Under the pieces are notes generated by a model, which was not told the origin of the DNA, searched no databases, and saw only the letters and a program-made list of their open reading frames with translations. This document shows, piece after piece, positions 15,381 through 24,247 of a stretch of 64,000 bases of DNA. This stretch comes from Alphaproteobacteria bacterium (lineage in GTDB: Bacteria; Pseudomonadota; Alphaproteobacteria; UBA8366; GCA-2717185), in the NCBI GenBank assembly GCA_012103325.1, contig WLWY01000005.1, positions 372,001 through 436,000 on the forward strand, written 5' to 3'. The first letter of the stretch is position 1; every line of letters begins with the position of its first letter. The translations under genes and the position numbers were made by a program.

Positions 15381-17084
15381 ATGGGGAAACATGGGGCGTC
15401 GGGCGGTTTTGAGCCCGCGGACGCTGGCCGCCGCGACGGCAATAAGAATGCGCAGACGGACTACCGGAACATGTTCGGCGATGCAAAAGCGCGCGAGCTG
15501 TATGACGGTTTCGGGCACAGCGCGGCAAACCGGACGAAGACGCGGCGGATGCTGCGGTGGCTGGCGCAATGCATGGTGCGCGACCGCTTCGATGCGTCGG
15601 ATGAGAATCCGAGAATTCCCGCCGGATATACCTATCTGGCGCAACTCGTTTCGCATGATTCGGTGCAAAGCCTGGCGCCCTTGCCGGATATGAGCGGTAA
15701 GCATCTGCTGCGCCGCAATGCGCGGTCCGCCCGGCTTCTGCTCGATACGGTGTATGGCGGCGGACCGGAGGCGGATCCGCTCGCCTACGCGATCGATGGC
15801 CGGACCTGGGAAGACCGCGCCCGGCTGCGGCTGAGCGTGGTGGAGAGCGTCAGGCGCAGCGGCAGCCCGAAGCTGGGCACCCTGCGCGACGTGGCGCGCA
15901 CCGGTTGCCCCTATATCGAGGACCGGGCGAACTTTCCGCCGGGGAACGCGGTGCGCCAGCAGACCGGGAGTCCGGATGCGCTGATCGCCGACCCGCGGAA
16001 CGACGACAATGTCATTCTCTCGCAGCTCACGGTGCTGTTCATCCTGCTGCACAACCAGCTTTGCGCGGCGGTCGAAAAGTTGGATGGTAAGAAGCTCACT
16101 TATCGGCGCTTCAACGATGTGCGCCGGGTCGTCACGCTGGTCTACCGGCGAATCGTGTTCGACGATCTGCTGCGCAAGCTACTGCATCCGGCCGTCTACG
16201 AAGTCTATCGGAAGAAAAACCGCCTGGCGGATTTCGGGGACGGTACGGACGACTGGCGCATGCCGCTCGAATTCTCCCACGCGGTGTACCGTTTCGGTCA
16301 TGCCATGGTCCGGGGGACATATGAGATCAATGACGAATTGCAGAAGCAGGGCCTCATTCAGATGGTCCGGCGCAACTCCGCCATGCGGCCGCAGGACGTG
16401 CCGCTGACGCATGACTGGCTGGTCGACTGGTCGTTCCTGTTCGCGACGGGCAAGGACCGCGAGCAGCCGAGCCGTAAGATCGGACCGGCCTTCAACGAGG
16501 AGTTCGTGAAGGGCTATCTGTTCCCGGTATCGGCGGACGAGGACGCCACGAAACAGCCCGACGACAATGACGGGCTGGTCTATCGCGATCTGGTGCGCGG
16601 GGCGGATGCCGGGTTGCGCACCGTGAAGTCCGTTCTCGATAATCTGGACTCCGCGCTATGCGAACATTCGCCGCTGGTTCGCCGGGGGCGGGTGTCGTCG
16701 CGGAAGATCGCGGCGTGGCTACGCACACGCGCCGGTGATTCCGAAGACGCGCTGGCGGACGACTACATCAAGAACATCTCGCGCGATCCACCGCTGCTGT
16801 TCTTCCTTCTGCTGGAAGCCGGGGAAACCGAGATCACCACCGGACGCGCTGCTGACCGGCGCAGCAAGGGCGAATGTCTCGGGCCGATTGGGTCCGCCCT
16901 GCTGGCGGAGTTCTTCTTCCGCGAACGGGTCCGCAGCTACGACGTCATCGAAGGCGATAAGGCGCTGGGCAAGTTCGCCGCTACGCTTTTCCAAGCGCGC
17001 GGGGTGCCGGGCTCGATGCCCGACCTCGTCGCCGAAGTCGCGGCCGGACAGGACTGGACTGATCCGAAATATCAATTCGTTTGA
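15381..17084 (+). CDS. Animal-type haem peroxidase (peroxidase-cyclooxygenase superfamily)
   Basis: A 567-residue haem peroxidase. The distal site is AQLVSHDS, with Gln88 and His92 spaced as Gln91 and His95 in myeloperoxidase and Asp93 as the likely calcium ligand. Ser91 replaces the Asp that forms a haem ester bond in mammalian enzymes. DPRNDDNVILSQLTVLFILLHN matches the conserved central helix, and the proximal His is His307 in YRFGHAMVR. There is no signal peptide. Such enzymes oxidise halides or organic substrates with hydrogen peroxide. A 128-residue gene follows after 28 bp, probably co-transcribed. The upstream region (15200-15360) contains repeated CGTGAA/TTCACG motifs that may be regulatory. 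Confidence 0.9.
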   Translation: MGKHGASGGFEPADAGRRDGNKNAQTDYRNMFGDAKARELYDGFGHSAANRTKTRRMLRWLAQCMVRDRFDASDENPRIPAGYTYLAQLVSHDSVQSLAPLPDMSGKHLLRRNARSARLLLDTVYGGGPEADPLAYAIDGRTWEDRARLRLSVVESVRRSGSPKLGTLRDVARTGCPYIEDRANFPPGNAVRQQTGSPDALIADPRNDDNVILSQLTVLFILLHNQLCAAVEKLDGKKLTYRRFNDVRRVVTLVYRRIVFDDLLRKLLHPAVYEVYRKKNRLADFGDGTDDWRMPLEFSHAVYRFGHAMVRGTYEINDELQKQGLIQMVRRNSAMRPQDVPLTHDWLVDWSFLFATGKDREQPSRKIGPAFNEEFVKGYLFPVSADEDATKQPDDNDGLVYRDLVRGADAGLRTVKSVLDNLDSALCEHSPLVRRGRVSSRKIAAWLRTRAGDSEDALADDYIKNISRDPPLLFFLLLEAGETEITTGRAADRRSKGECLGPIGSALLAEFFFRERVRSYDVIEGDKALGKFAATLFQARGVPGSMPDLVAEVAAGQDWTDPKYQFV

Positions 17085-17112
17085 ACAAATATCCGTATTC
17101 ATGGAGGCGCGA

Positions 17113-17499
17113 ATGGCGAAAAAACTGAAGAAGAGAGTGGCGATTGTACCGGGCAAGCATGCCATCGTCGGCGCGAAGATGATCGAGTGGGTGATGAACC
17201 CGGAGTCGCGGCCCAAGACGGTTGAGGAACTCCGGGAACAGTTCGGCGATGCCGTAGAGCTGTCCGATACCTTGAAGGCGGTTCAGTTCATCGATACGAA
17301 CATGGAAATCGCGCTGTTCCGGTTGCCGCCCCGGGAGATGGTGGAAGCGTCGTTCAACCGGGCGAAGGATCCGAAGTTCGAACTAACCGACTACAACCTG
17401 CCCGCCTATTACGGGTTGAAGGCGGAAGACCTGCCGATGTCGGCGCTGGAACTGCTGCAATCGCGCGTCGGCGATTACACGACGGGGGAATGCGAATAG
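17113..17499 (+). CDS. Protein of unknown function (128 aa) paired with the haem peroxidase
   Basis: I do not recognise this protein. It begins with a very basic stretch (MAKKLKKRVAIVPGKHA), continues as mixed helix and strand with a repeated acidic pattern, and ends GDYTTGECE with a Cys near the C-terminus. The ATG at 17113 has GGAGG seven bases upstream; an in-frame ATG at 17101 overlaps that site. It follows the peroxidase stop by 28 bp and is convergent, four bases apart, with the BTAD regulator. It could be a peroxidase partner or substrate. With a YcaO enzyme 2.2 kb away, a modified-peptide precursor is a possibility worth testing, but nothing proves it. Confidence 0.7.
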   Translation: MAKKLKKRVAIVPGKHAIVGAKMIEWVMNPESRPKTVEELREQFGDAVELSDTLKAVQFIDTNMEIALFRLPPREMVEASFNRAKDPKFELTDYNLPAYYGLKAEDLPMSALELLQSRVGDYTTGECE

Positions 17500-17503
17500 A
17501 CGT

Positions 17504-19630
17504 TTAAGACCCGCTCACGGCGGGAACGGGCACGTCCGCGATCTTGAGCCCGTCCCGCAGCCGTTCCCAGTCCGCCGTATTACGGATCGGGAACGCCTTG
17601 AGCAGCCAATCCGCGATGGCGCCTTCGTCCTGCGGGCGATCTTCTCGCCAGTCCTTGCGGACCAGTTCGACGAAGCGCTGCCATTCCGCCTTGGCGTCCG
17701 AGACGCGCCCGAGATGGGCCAGCGCCGCCGCATTCCAGGCCGCGAAATTGTAGACCGCGTCCTCGCTGCGGACCGCGGCCTCCACGCAGCCTTCGTAGTC
17801 GTTGCAAAGGAAGCGGATCACCGCCTGATAGCCCCAATGCAGCGGCTGCACGGTGAGACCGACCTCGAGCGCCTGATCGGCGCGGCCGCGGGCGATGTCC
17901 TGCCGGCCGCAGAAGCTCAGTCCGAGCGTCGAGGAGACCAGCGTCCAGGGATCGTTCTCGTTCAACTCGAACGCCATCTCGTAGGACAGTTCGGCTTGAT
18001 CGAAATGGCCGTCGAGGGCGTAGGACCACGCGGCGCAGAGATGGGCGCGGCAATTTGTCGGGTCCAGGCTGACGGCCGACTTCGCCTGGGCCAGCGCCTC
18101 TTTCGTGCGCTCGGCGGTACGGAACGCGCCCGGAAATATGAGATGATATGAGTTGCTGAAATTGGCGAGGCCGAAATGCGCCGGCGCGAAGCTCGGCACG
18201 TCCTCGATGATTTCCTGAAAAATTTCCGCAGCTTTCAGGCGGTTGCCCTTGCGCCAGCGGTTGGTCAGCGCGGCTGCCTGCAGCCAGCGGTCATAGACGG
18301 AAAGCGTGACATCGCTGGGTTCCCAGAGGATACGCTGCATGCGGTCGGCGGAAATCTGCACGTTTAGCGCGATGGCCATCCGCCGGACGACGAGCCGCTG
18401 CGTCATAAACCATTGCTCGAGATCGGTCTCGTGTTCCTCGCTCCACACAAACTCGCCGTTAGATTGGTCATACAGGGTCAGCACGAGCCGGACGCGTTCG
18501 CCGGAGCGGACGCCGCTTGCATCGACGAGATACTGCACCTGGCCCGACGCCGCATTCGGCGCGGCGACGTTGCCGCTCGAGCCGTCGACGACCGACCATT
18601 CGCGGAAGCGGACGAGGCTGGCGATCAGCTGGTGGCGAACACCGTTCAACAGATCATGGTGGACTTCCTCGATCGGCGCGCCGTTCCCGTTGGCGGGGCT
18701 GATGCCGAACGAGCCAACGACGAGGCGTGGCCGCCTTGCCTGTTCGCTGACGCTGCGCGGTTGCGCCGCGACGGTGGCCGGGGATACCGGTGCTGCCGGG
18801 GCGGCTTGCGGTATTTCCAACGCCTTGAACTGCCCGCTCTTGATCTCGGCGACCAGCGCCTGGGTCTCGTCGGACGGCTCCATATCGTATTCGCTGTCGA
18901 GCAGGTCCCAGAGCGCACTGTAGCGGCGGAGCGCGCCGGAAATATCGGCCTCCAGCGCGGACACCTGCATGAGCCGACGGCACGCGCCTTCGTGGGTTGG
19001 GTCGAGGTTCGACAACGCGATAGCGAGGCTTTTGACCTCCTGTATCCGGTTTGGCGGGATTCTCTCGCCGATTTCCGCGAGCTGCGATTCCAGGCTTAGA
19101 ACGACGCGGTCGTGCAGGTTCTGGCGCTGTACCAACAACCAGGATCGCAGAGAGTCATCGAGATCCTCGTACCCGTCGAGCAGCGACTCCATCAGAAATT
19201 TCCGCTGCAGCGCCATCGTATTCGGGGCGGTCCGCTCGACGCTGTCGACGACGTCCCAGACATCGACTTCGAGCTGCGCGCCGTCGAGGCGCACGTCGCT
19301 GCGACTGATCTTCAGGGCAGATGCGCCCAGCGTTTCGAAGACTTTCCGCAGACCTCGCAAGACCTGGCGCAAGGATGCCCGGGCCTGCGCCTCCGGGACA
19401 TCGCTCCACAGAAGCCCCGCGGCCTGCTCACGCGTTGCCCCCAGATTGGGGCTCAACGCGACATAGGCGAGTAGCGCCTGCGCCTTGCGGCTGCCGAGGT
19501 CGACCGGCCGGCCCTGATAGGCGAGCGAGAACCCGCCGAGGAGAGAAAAGGCCAGTTTCCCCCCGGATAAGTCACCCGCAATCGCGCCGTTGCCGGACAA
19601 CCCCCACGCCATACCGTTTGTCACCCCCAT
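17504..19630 (-). CDS. BTAD-domain transcriptional regulator with TPR region
   Basis: A 708-residue regulator. Residues about 28-115 form an OmpR-like winged helix with SRKAQALLAYVALSPN and an RASLRQVLRGLRK recognition region. Residues 120-265 form the bacterial transcriptional activator (BTAD) TPR domain with DPTHEGACRRLMQV. A middle region (about 300-410) with YLVDASGVRSGERVRLVLTL resembles the FlgO/adenylate-cyclase-linked strand domain, and the C-terminal 250 residues are TPR helices. Such SARP/AfsR-like proteins often control secondary metabolism. It is downstream of, and 42 bp from, the YcaO gene on the same strand, so they probably form an operon, and it is convergent with the peroxidase unit. 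A regulatory role for that unit is inferred. Confidence 0.85.
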   Translation of the reverse strand: MGVTNGMAWGLSGNGAIAGDLSGGKLAFSLLGGFSLAYQGRPVDLGSRKAQALLAYVALSPNLGATREQAAGLLWSDVPEAQARASLRQVLRGLRKVFETLGASALKISRSDVRLDGAQLEVDVWDVVDSVERTAPNTMALQRKFLMESLLDGYEDLDDSLRSWLLVQRQNLHDRVVLSLESQLAEIGERIPPNRIQEVKSLAIALSNLDPTHEGACRRLMQVSALEADISGALRRYSALWDLLDSEYDMEPSDETQALVAEIKSGQFKALEIPQAAPAAPVSPATVAAQPRSVSEQARRPRLVVGSFGISPANGNGAPIEEVHHDLLNGVRHQLIASLVRFREWSVVDGSSGNVAAPNAASGQVQYLVDASGVRSGERVRLVLTLYDQSNGEFVWSEEHETDLEQWFMTQRLVVRRMAIALNVQISADRMQRILWEPSDVTLSVYDRWLQAAALTNRWRKGNRLKAAEIFQEIIEDVPSFAPAHFGLANFSNSYHLIFPGAFRTAERTKEALAQAKSAVSLDPTNCRAHLCAAWSYALDGHFDQAELSYEMAFELNENDPWTLVSSTLGLSFCGRQDIARGRADQALEVGLTVQPLHWGYQAVIRFLCNDYEGCVEAAVRSEDAVYNFAAWNAAALAHLGRVSDAKAEWQRFVELVRKDWREDRPQDEGAIADWLLKAFPIRNTADWERLRDGLKIADVPVPAVSGS

Positions 19631-19672
19631 CGTTTATTCTGTGTTTAGGTTCAGAGACTTAACTGTAGGAAG

Positions 19673-20911
19673 TCAAAATAGCGGTATCTCGGAACCCTCG
19701 TGTTTCAGGATGTGGTTGCGCGCCGCTTCCGCTGCAAGTCTAGCGGTTGTTATCGTCGAGGGGAACGGCTGCAGACCCGGAGCCAATGCGCGCACCACCG
19801 GCACCCCCAGAAAGGAGCGCGTCAGGTCGACAACCAGCGGCTCTATGCCTAGGCCGTGCAGCCTGCGGACGATGAGATCGATGCCCGCCTCGGGGTCGGA
19901 CTGCTCGGAGGCCAGGAACATCCGTGGGGAACCGGTGGGGTGGAGTCGGTCGTCTCGGTGTGCATCGATCCTCTGGCTCCGCAGCAGCTTTCTGCGGTCG
20001 GCGTCGTTGAGGGCCGCGTCGCCCCGGACCTGCCGTTTCGCGTCGACGATATGGTGCCCGAGCTCGATCTGACAAAGCTCGAGAACCGCCCTGCGAATGG
20101 CGCCCCACGGATCGAGCCCGGCGGCGAGCCCGCTGGCGAAGCCGCGGCCGTCGGCGTTGCAGGAGACAGCCGCAAAACATGGGATTTCCAGTTCCGTGGT
20201 GATGTCCAGGAGCCCGCTCATCCGATTTTCGGAGCCTGCGCGAAGCTGGCTGATAAGCGCGGGCGCGTCCGCCTGGGCTGACGTTTCAAGGGAAACGGCA
20301 CGGGCGCGTCGGCCGCCGTCCCACCACAGGGCCGCAGCATCGCGTTCGACCAGTTCGAGAAGCGCCGCCACTGTGGCTGCCTCGTTGGTTGGCCCGGCGG
20401 CACACCCGGAGCTTATCGCGGAGGGCAATGCGCGCGCGCGAGCACCGGGTGCGCGGCGCAGACAGAGGTCCGCAGGCACCAGAACGGCTTCGCCGTCGGA
20501 TAGACGGGTCGCGTGCATCCAATCCAGTTCGACCGGCACCTCTTCCGGATCGGCGCCCAACAGCTCTAAAAGGGTACTGAGCACGGGCGTATCGTGGCCA
20601 TGAGGCACGGTGTCAGGCGCGCCCTGCGCCAGATCCTCGCTGTGCCATTCCAGCCGCGACAGATGCTCGATGCCCTCGCCGACACAGCCTTCGAACGCTT
20701 CCTTCTTGTTCAACCCCTTACCGGATAGGCTGGCCACCGGCCAATCCGCTTCAGGATGCCCGAAATCGTTGGCGTGAACTTCACCGCCAAAGAAAACGAA
20801 GCCAGGAGCGTCCGGCGCCTCGATTTGCGAAATCCAGCGAAATTTCGTTGCCGCTTTTTCCAAAGCGCCCTGTGTCGCCGAAGGTTCGCGTGCGTCAAGG
20901 TTATCGTTCAA
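19673..20911 (-). CDS. YcaO-domain protein (ATP-dependent amide-backbone activating enzyme family)
   Basis: A 412-residue stand-alone YcaO protein. The three ATP/Mg blocks are visible: SGKGLNKKEAFEGCVGEGIEHLS (about 63-85, with Glu79 and Glu82), SSGCAAGPTNEAA leading into ELVERDAAALWW (about 168-197), and GLAAGLDPWGAIRRAVLELCQ near residue 265. YcaO enzymes phosphorylate a peptide amide oxygen to make azolines, thioamides or amidines in peptides or ribosomal proteins. The C-terminus (SEIPLF) lacks the proline-rich tail of azoline synthetases, and no E1-like, TfuA or dehydrogenase partner is adjacent. The substrate is therefore open. The gene precedes the BTAD regulator by 42 bp in the same direction. 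Confidence 0.88.
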   Translation of the reverse strand: MNDNLDAREPSATQGALEKAATKFRWISQIEAPDAPGFVFFGGEVHANDFGHPEADWPVASLSGKGLNKKEAFEGCVGEGIEHLSRLEWHSEDLAQGAPDTVPHGHDTPVLSTLLELLGADPEEVPVELDWMHATRLSDGEAVLVPADLCLRRAPGARARALPSAISSGCAAGPTNEAATVAALLELVERDAAALWWDGGRRARAVSLETSAQADAPALISQLRAGSENRMSGLLDITTELEIPCFAAVSCNADGRGFASGLAAGLDPWGAIRRAVLELCQIELGHHIVDAKRQVRGDAALNDADRRKLLRSQRIDAHRDDRLHPTGSPRMFLASEQSDPEAGIDLIVRRLHGLGIEPLVVDLTRSFLGVPVVRALAPGLQPFPSTITTARLAAEAARNHILKHEGSEIPLF

Positions 20912-20990
20912 GGGCCGAAGATCTTCTCAATTGTCGATTACGTCCGTTCTGACCTATGAGGCCGGAAAAGTCGAGACGCCGCGCTTTGGG

Positions 20991-21165
20991 GATACCTCAG
21001 CGAAATAGCGGAACGCAGTCGTTTCCTCCCCCCATCCTAGCCTTCCCCCACAAGGGGGGAAGGGATGCGATCGGTAAATCAGCGCGTTAATCCCCTCCCC
21101 CTTGAGGGAGGAGGGCCAGGGCGGGGGTGGACGGCAGTGATGTCGATTATTTCCGAGAGGTCTCT
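20991..21165. repeat. MITE-like palindromic element, uninterrupted copy (175 bp)
   Basis: The ends 20991-21007 (GATACCTCAGCGAAATA) and 21149-21165 are imperfect inverted repeats. They enclose the GC-rich palindromic core seen elsewhere (CCCCCCATCCTAGCC, CACAAGGGGGG, CCCCTCCCCCTTGAGGG, GCGGGGGTGGACGGC). It fills the 325-bp gap between the YcaO start and ychJ. The ends are related to the IS5 terminal repeats. Confidence 0.7.
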
Positions 21166-21236
21166 TGGGGGGAGAAGCTGCTGAACTGTAGTATGATGCG
21201 CGCGCACTGTCCCCCTAGCAAAGGCCTGTTCCCTCC

Positions 21237-21719
21237 ATGAATACCTGTCCCTGTGGCTCCGGCACCGAACTCGATCTCTGTTGCGGCCGGTATTTCGAAA
21301 CCCTGACGGCGCCGACGGCGGAAGCGCTGATGCGGTCGCGTTACAGCGCCCACGCGCTCGGCAAGGGCCAGTATCTCTCGGACACGCTGTCGGCGAAGGA
21401 GCGCGCCGATTTCGACGTCGCCGAATTCGAGGCGGCGTTCGAGCAGCATAAATGGGTCGGTCTGGAGATCCGCGAGACGGCCGGCGGTGGCGAGACGGAC
21501 GATACCGGCACGGTCGAATTCGTCGCCCGCTACAAGGACGGCAGCGGCCCGGCCATTCACCACGAACGCTCCAACTTCATCCGCGAAGAAGGCCGCTGGG
21601 TGTTCGACGGGGCCGTCTTCAACCCAAAGGCGCCGCCTCGGCAGGTCGAAAAGGTCGGCCGCAACGAACCGTGCCCCTGCGGCTCGGGCAAGAAATACAA
21701 GAAATGCTGCGGGGCTTAG
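21237..21719 (+). CDS. ychJ: YchJ-family protein with two SEC-C metal-binding motifs
   Basis: A 160-residue protein matching the YchJ (UPF0225) layout over its whole length. It has an N-terminal SEC-C motif ([16 protein letters not shown]), a central NTF2-like domain ([39 protein letters not shown]) and a C-terminal SEC-C motif ([18 protein letters not shown]). SEC-C motifs bind zinc and are used by SecA to contact SecB and ribosomes. The role of YchJ itself is not established. The gene stands alone between the palindromic element and a dioxygenase gene. Confidence 0.9.
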   Translation: MNTCPCGSGTELDLCCGRYFETLTAPTAEALMRSRYSAHALGKGQYLSDTLSAKERADFDVAEFEAAFEQHKWVGLEIRETAGGGETDDTGTVEFVARYKDGSGPAIHHERSNFIREEGRWVFDGAVFNPKAPPRQVEKVGRNEPCPCGSGKKYKKCCGA

Positions 21720-21819
21720 GGCGGCGGCTACGGGGTGGGTCCCATTGACAGGATACGGTACGCGGTTGGATGCTATTGTTGGAAACGATGTAACCGCTGT
21801 ATGAGGAGGCGTCGCTGCC

Positions 21820-22647
21820 ATGGAAGTGAACCGTCTGGGGCCGGAGATTGGGGCGGAAATTCTCGGGGTGGATATCCGGGATCTTGACGACGCGGCGTTC
21901 GATGCGATTTACCAGACCTGGCTCGACTGCAATGTCATCGCGGTGCGCGATCAGACTCTGGATCTCGACGATTTCTTCCGTTACAGCCGCCGCTTCGGGC
22001 ACCTGCATGAGCATCCGTCGAAGAGTACGCGCCATCCCGACTATCCGGAGCTGACCGTGCTCGGCACCGACAAGTTCGACGCCGACGGGAAGCTGAACAA
22101 GGCGATCTATGGCCGCGGGTCGGAGAATTGGCACACCGACGGCGCCTATGACGAAATCCCGTTCAAGGCGACGCAGCTCTATGCGCTGGCGATCCCGAGC
22201 ACCGGCGGCGATACGATGTTCGCCAGCATGTACGCGGCCTACGACGCATTACCGGAAGCGGTGAGGCAGCAGCTCGGCGACCGGCGCGGCGCGTTCACCT
22301 ATGGCGGGCGCAAGAAGAGCACCGCGCTGCTCAACCCCGAGGACCGCGACTGGACGCCGGTGATGCATCCGGTCCTGCGCACCCATCCCGAAACGGGACG
22401 CAAAGGGCTGTATTTCGACCCCGGCAAGATCGTTGCCGTCGAAGGGCTGCCGGAAGACGAAAGCGAGGCGCTGATTGAGGAACTGACCGGCTACATGATC
22501 CAGCCGGACGGGCAGTACCGCCACCAGTGGCGCAAGGGCGATGTGGTGATCTGGGACAACCGCTGCACCTACCACCGCGCTGCCGCCGACTACCCGCCGG
22601 AAGAGGACCGCATCCACTGGCGCGTCTCGATCAAGCCGCCGGCATAG
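21820..22647 (+). CDS. TauD/TfdA-family Fe(II)/2-oxoglutarate dioxygenase
   Basis: A 275-residue non-haem iron oxygenase of the taurine/2,4-D dioxygenase family. The 2-His-1-carboxylate triad is His and Asp in NWHTDGAYDE (about residue 105) and a distal His in CTYHRAAADY. An Arg for 2-oxoglutarate is in RIHWRVSI. Such enzymes hydroxylate sulfonates, aryloxyacids or similar organic acids, often releasing sulfite or a phenol. GAGGAGG lies upstream of the ATG. It is monocistronic, with palindromic repeat DNA downstream. It is one of four iron/2OG oxygenases in the window; the substrate cannot be read from sequence. Confidence 0.9.
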   Translation: MEVNRLGPEIGAEILGVDIRDLDDAAFDAIYQTWLDCNVIAVRDQTLDLDDFFRYSRRFGHLHEHPSKSTRHPDYPELTVLGTDKFDADGKLNKAIYGRGSENWHTDGAYDEIPFKATQLYALAIPSTGGDTMFASMYAAYDALPEAVRQQLGDRRGAFTYGGRKKSTALLNPEDRDWTPVMHPVLRTHPETGRKGLYFDPGKIVAVEGLPEDESEALIEELTGYMIQPDGQYRHQWRKGDVVIWDNRCTYHRAAADYPPEEDRIHWRVSIKPPA

Positions 22648-22694
22648 ATCCGGGCTATCGAAGGTAACGCGGGGTGTATGTACAAATATTGTCC

Positions 22695-22827
22695 GTCATC
22701 CCGGACTTGATCCGGGATCCAGGCCGAACCGTGCAGCCAAGGCATGGCAATTGTCATAAATCGCCGCGGCATCATGCAGACGGATGGCGCGGCATCGCCA
22801 TGGACCCCCGATCAAGTCGGGGGTGAC
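22695..22827. repeat. Palindromic intergenic repeat (second type)
   Basis: GTCATCCCGGACTTGATCC at the left and its near reverse complement at the right (GATCAAGTCGGGGGTGAC) form a large hairpin around an about 80-bp middle. The same type of element occurs at 45143-45239 and, interrupted, at 41567-42931. It lies between convergent genes and probably folds in mRNA ends. Confidence 0.85.
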
Positions 22828-22863
22828 GGAGTGGAGTAACCGCGGAATACCCCGCGTACGACT

Positions 22864-23289
22864 TTAGAGCTTGGCCGGTAGCAGGTGCACCTTGGCGTTT
22901 GGCGTGAAGCGTAGCAGTTCAAGTCGTGTATCCTGCCGCTGCAAAATCAGCGTATAGCGTCCGCGGCGTTCCCGATCGAAGCCCACGATTGTCGGTGGCA
23001 GTATGCCGAAGTCGAACAGCATTTCGACGTCTGCGTACCAGCGAGACGACGCCACGCCCTCCAGCTTGAGCAGTTCGAAATCCTTGAGCTTGGCGTTTCG
23101 GTAAAAGGACGGCACGAAAATACGGTTGTTTGTCAGCGCGTCGCGGAGCAGCGTTTCGATTTGGCTGGCGGTCGGCCTGTCTTCCGCGGCCGCGGCGAGG
23201 CTTGCCAGCAGCATAAATAAACCCGCTGCGAAGGCTGTCAGTGTTCCTGTCCGTAATGTGCTTGTGAACGTCCATTGTGATGCGAGCAT
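22864..23289 (-). CDS. Secreted protein of unknown function (141 aa)
   Basis: The 141-residue product has a signal peptide (LTAFAAGLFMLLASLAAAAED), predicting a periplasmic or secreted protein of about 105 mature residues. The mature part begins with a helical segment (TASQIETLLRDALTNNRIFVPSFYR) and continues as strands (WYADVEMLFDFGILPPTIVGFDRERRG is the most distinctive part). I use the ATG at 23289, which has AGGGAG upstream; a GTG at 23310 would overlap that site. No family is recognised. It is divergent from the histidine phosphatase gene. Confidence 0.7.
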   Translation of the reverse strand: MLASQWTFTSTLRTGTLTAFAAGLFMLLASLAAAAEDRPTASQIETLLRDALTNNRIFVPSFYRNAKLKDFELLKLEGVASSRWYADVEMLFDFGILPPTIVGFDRERRGRYTLILQRQDTRLELLRFTPNAKVHLLPAKL

Positions 23290-23450
23290 GAGAGGGGTCT
23301 CCCTATACACACTAGTTTCGCGACAATTTTAAGGGGAGCCTGTTTTGCAAGCAAGCGGTTGCTGTGTTTGCGTGCCTCGAATTTCGCGGGCGTTCGCGCC
23401 GACTCGCGTTATAAATCCAGCGGGGTCTTCGAACTTTTCGGGATACGGCC

Positions 23451-24113
23451 ATGCGCATCTTTCTCGTTCGCCACGGCGAGTCGATTTCCAACGTCGACGC
23501 GAGCATCTACGCCGAACTGTCCGACCATGTGATCCCGCTTTCGGACAAGGGGAAAACGCAGGCGGAGGAAGCGGGCGCGTTCCTGCGCGACTATTTCCGC
23601 ACTTTGCCGCGCGATGAGGCTTTTTCACCCGTCCGGCTCTGGACCAGCCCCTACCGGCGCACGCGCGAGACGGCGCACGCGATTGAAACGGTGATCGGCG
23701 ACAGCGTTCCGCTCGACCGGCGCGAACATATCAATCTGTGCGAGCAGCAATTCGGCCTGTTCGACGGCGTTCCCGACGAGGAGCTGCCGGTGCGCTTTCC
23801 CAATGAATACGCGCACTACAAGAAATGCGTCGATCACGAGGGCAAGTTCTGGGCCCGCGTGCCGCTCGGCGAGAGTCGTTTCGATGTGGCCGTGCGGGTG
23901 CGCGAGACCTTCGGCACCTTTCTGCGCGACGCGGAGCGCTGGCGGTACAAGAACATCATCGTCATCTGCCATGGCGTGACCCTGCGGGCCTTCGTTATGC
24001 AATGGCTGCACCTGACCCCGGAATGGTTCGAAGCCGAACCGACGCCCGGCAATTGCTGGATCCGGCTCATCGATGACGCGGGCGATCAGGGCTATATCTA
24101 CCGGAAGGACTAA
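23451..24113 (+). CDS. Histidine phosphatase (phosphoglycerate mutase-like) family protein
   Basis: A 220-residue branch-1 histidine phosphatase. The catalytic RHG motif (FLVRHGESISNVD) starts at residue 4, a second Arg is in TSPYRRTRETAHAI, and the second catalytic His is in IIVICHGVTLRAFV. The enzyme forms a phosphohistidine intermediate, and substrates in the family range from phosphosugars to proteins. The length and the lack of the mutase lid suggest a phosphatase rather than a glycolytic mutase. It is monocistronic; the next gene starts 134 bp downstream. Confidence 0.88.
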   Translation: MRIFLVRHGESISNVDASIYAELSDHVIPLSDKGKTQAEEAGAFLRDYFRTLPRDEAFSPVRLWTSPYRRTRETAHAIETVIGDSVPLDRREHINLCEQQFGLFDGVPDEELPVRFPNEYAHYKKCVDHEGKFWARVPLGESRFDVAVRVRETFGTFLRDAERWRYKNIIVICHGVTLRAFVMQWLHLTPEWFEAEPTPGNCWIRLIDDAGDQGYIYRKD

Positions 24114-24247
24114 GGCGCAGGCTGCAACGGTTTTCGGCACCGACACCCACAGAATTGCCTTATCCAGTGACGGCGGGATAGCATTGCGGTTATCTCACGC
24201 CGATCGCCCTTCCGTTCGCGGTTCCAGGATTCAAGCCCAAAAGGAAA

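Noticed and set aside
17113-17499. Calling the 128-residue protein a RiPP precursor outright
   Set aside because: It lacks a recognised leader or repeated Cys/Ser/Thr core. It is longer than most precursors, and there is no partner gene that would support more than a hypothesis.
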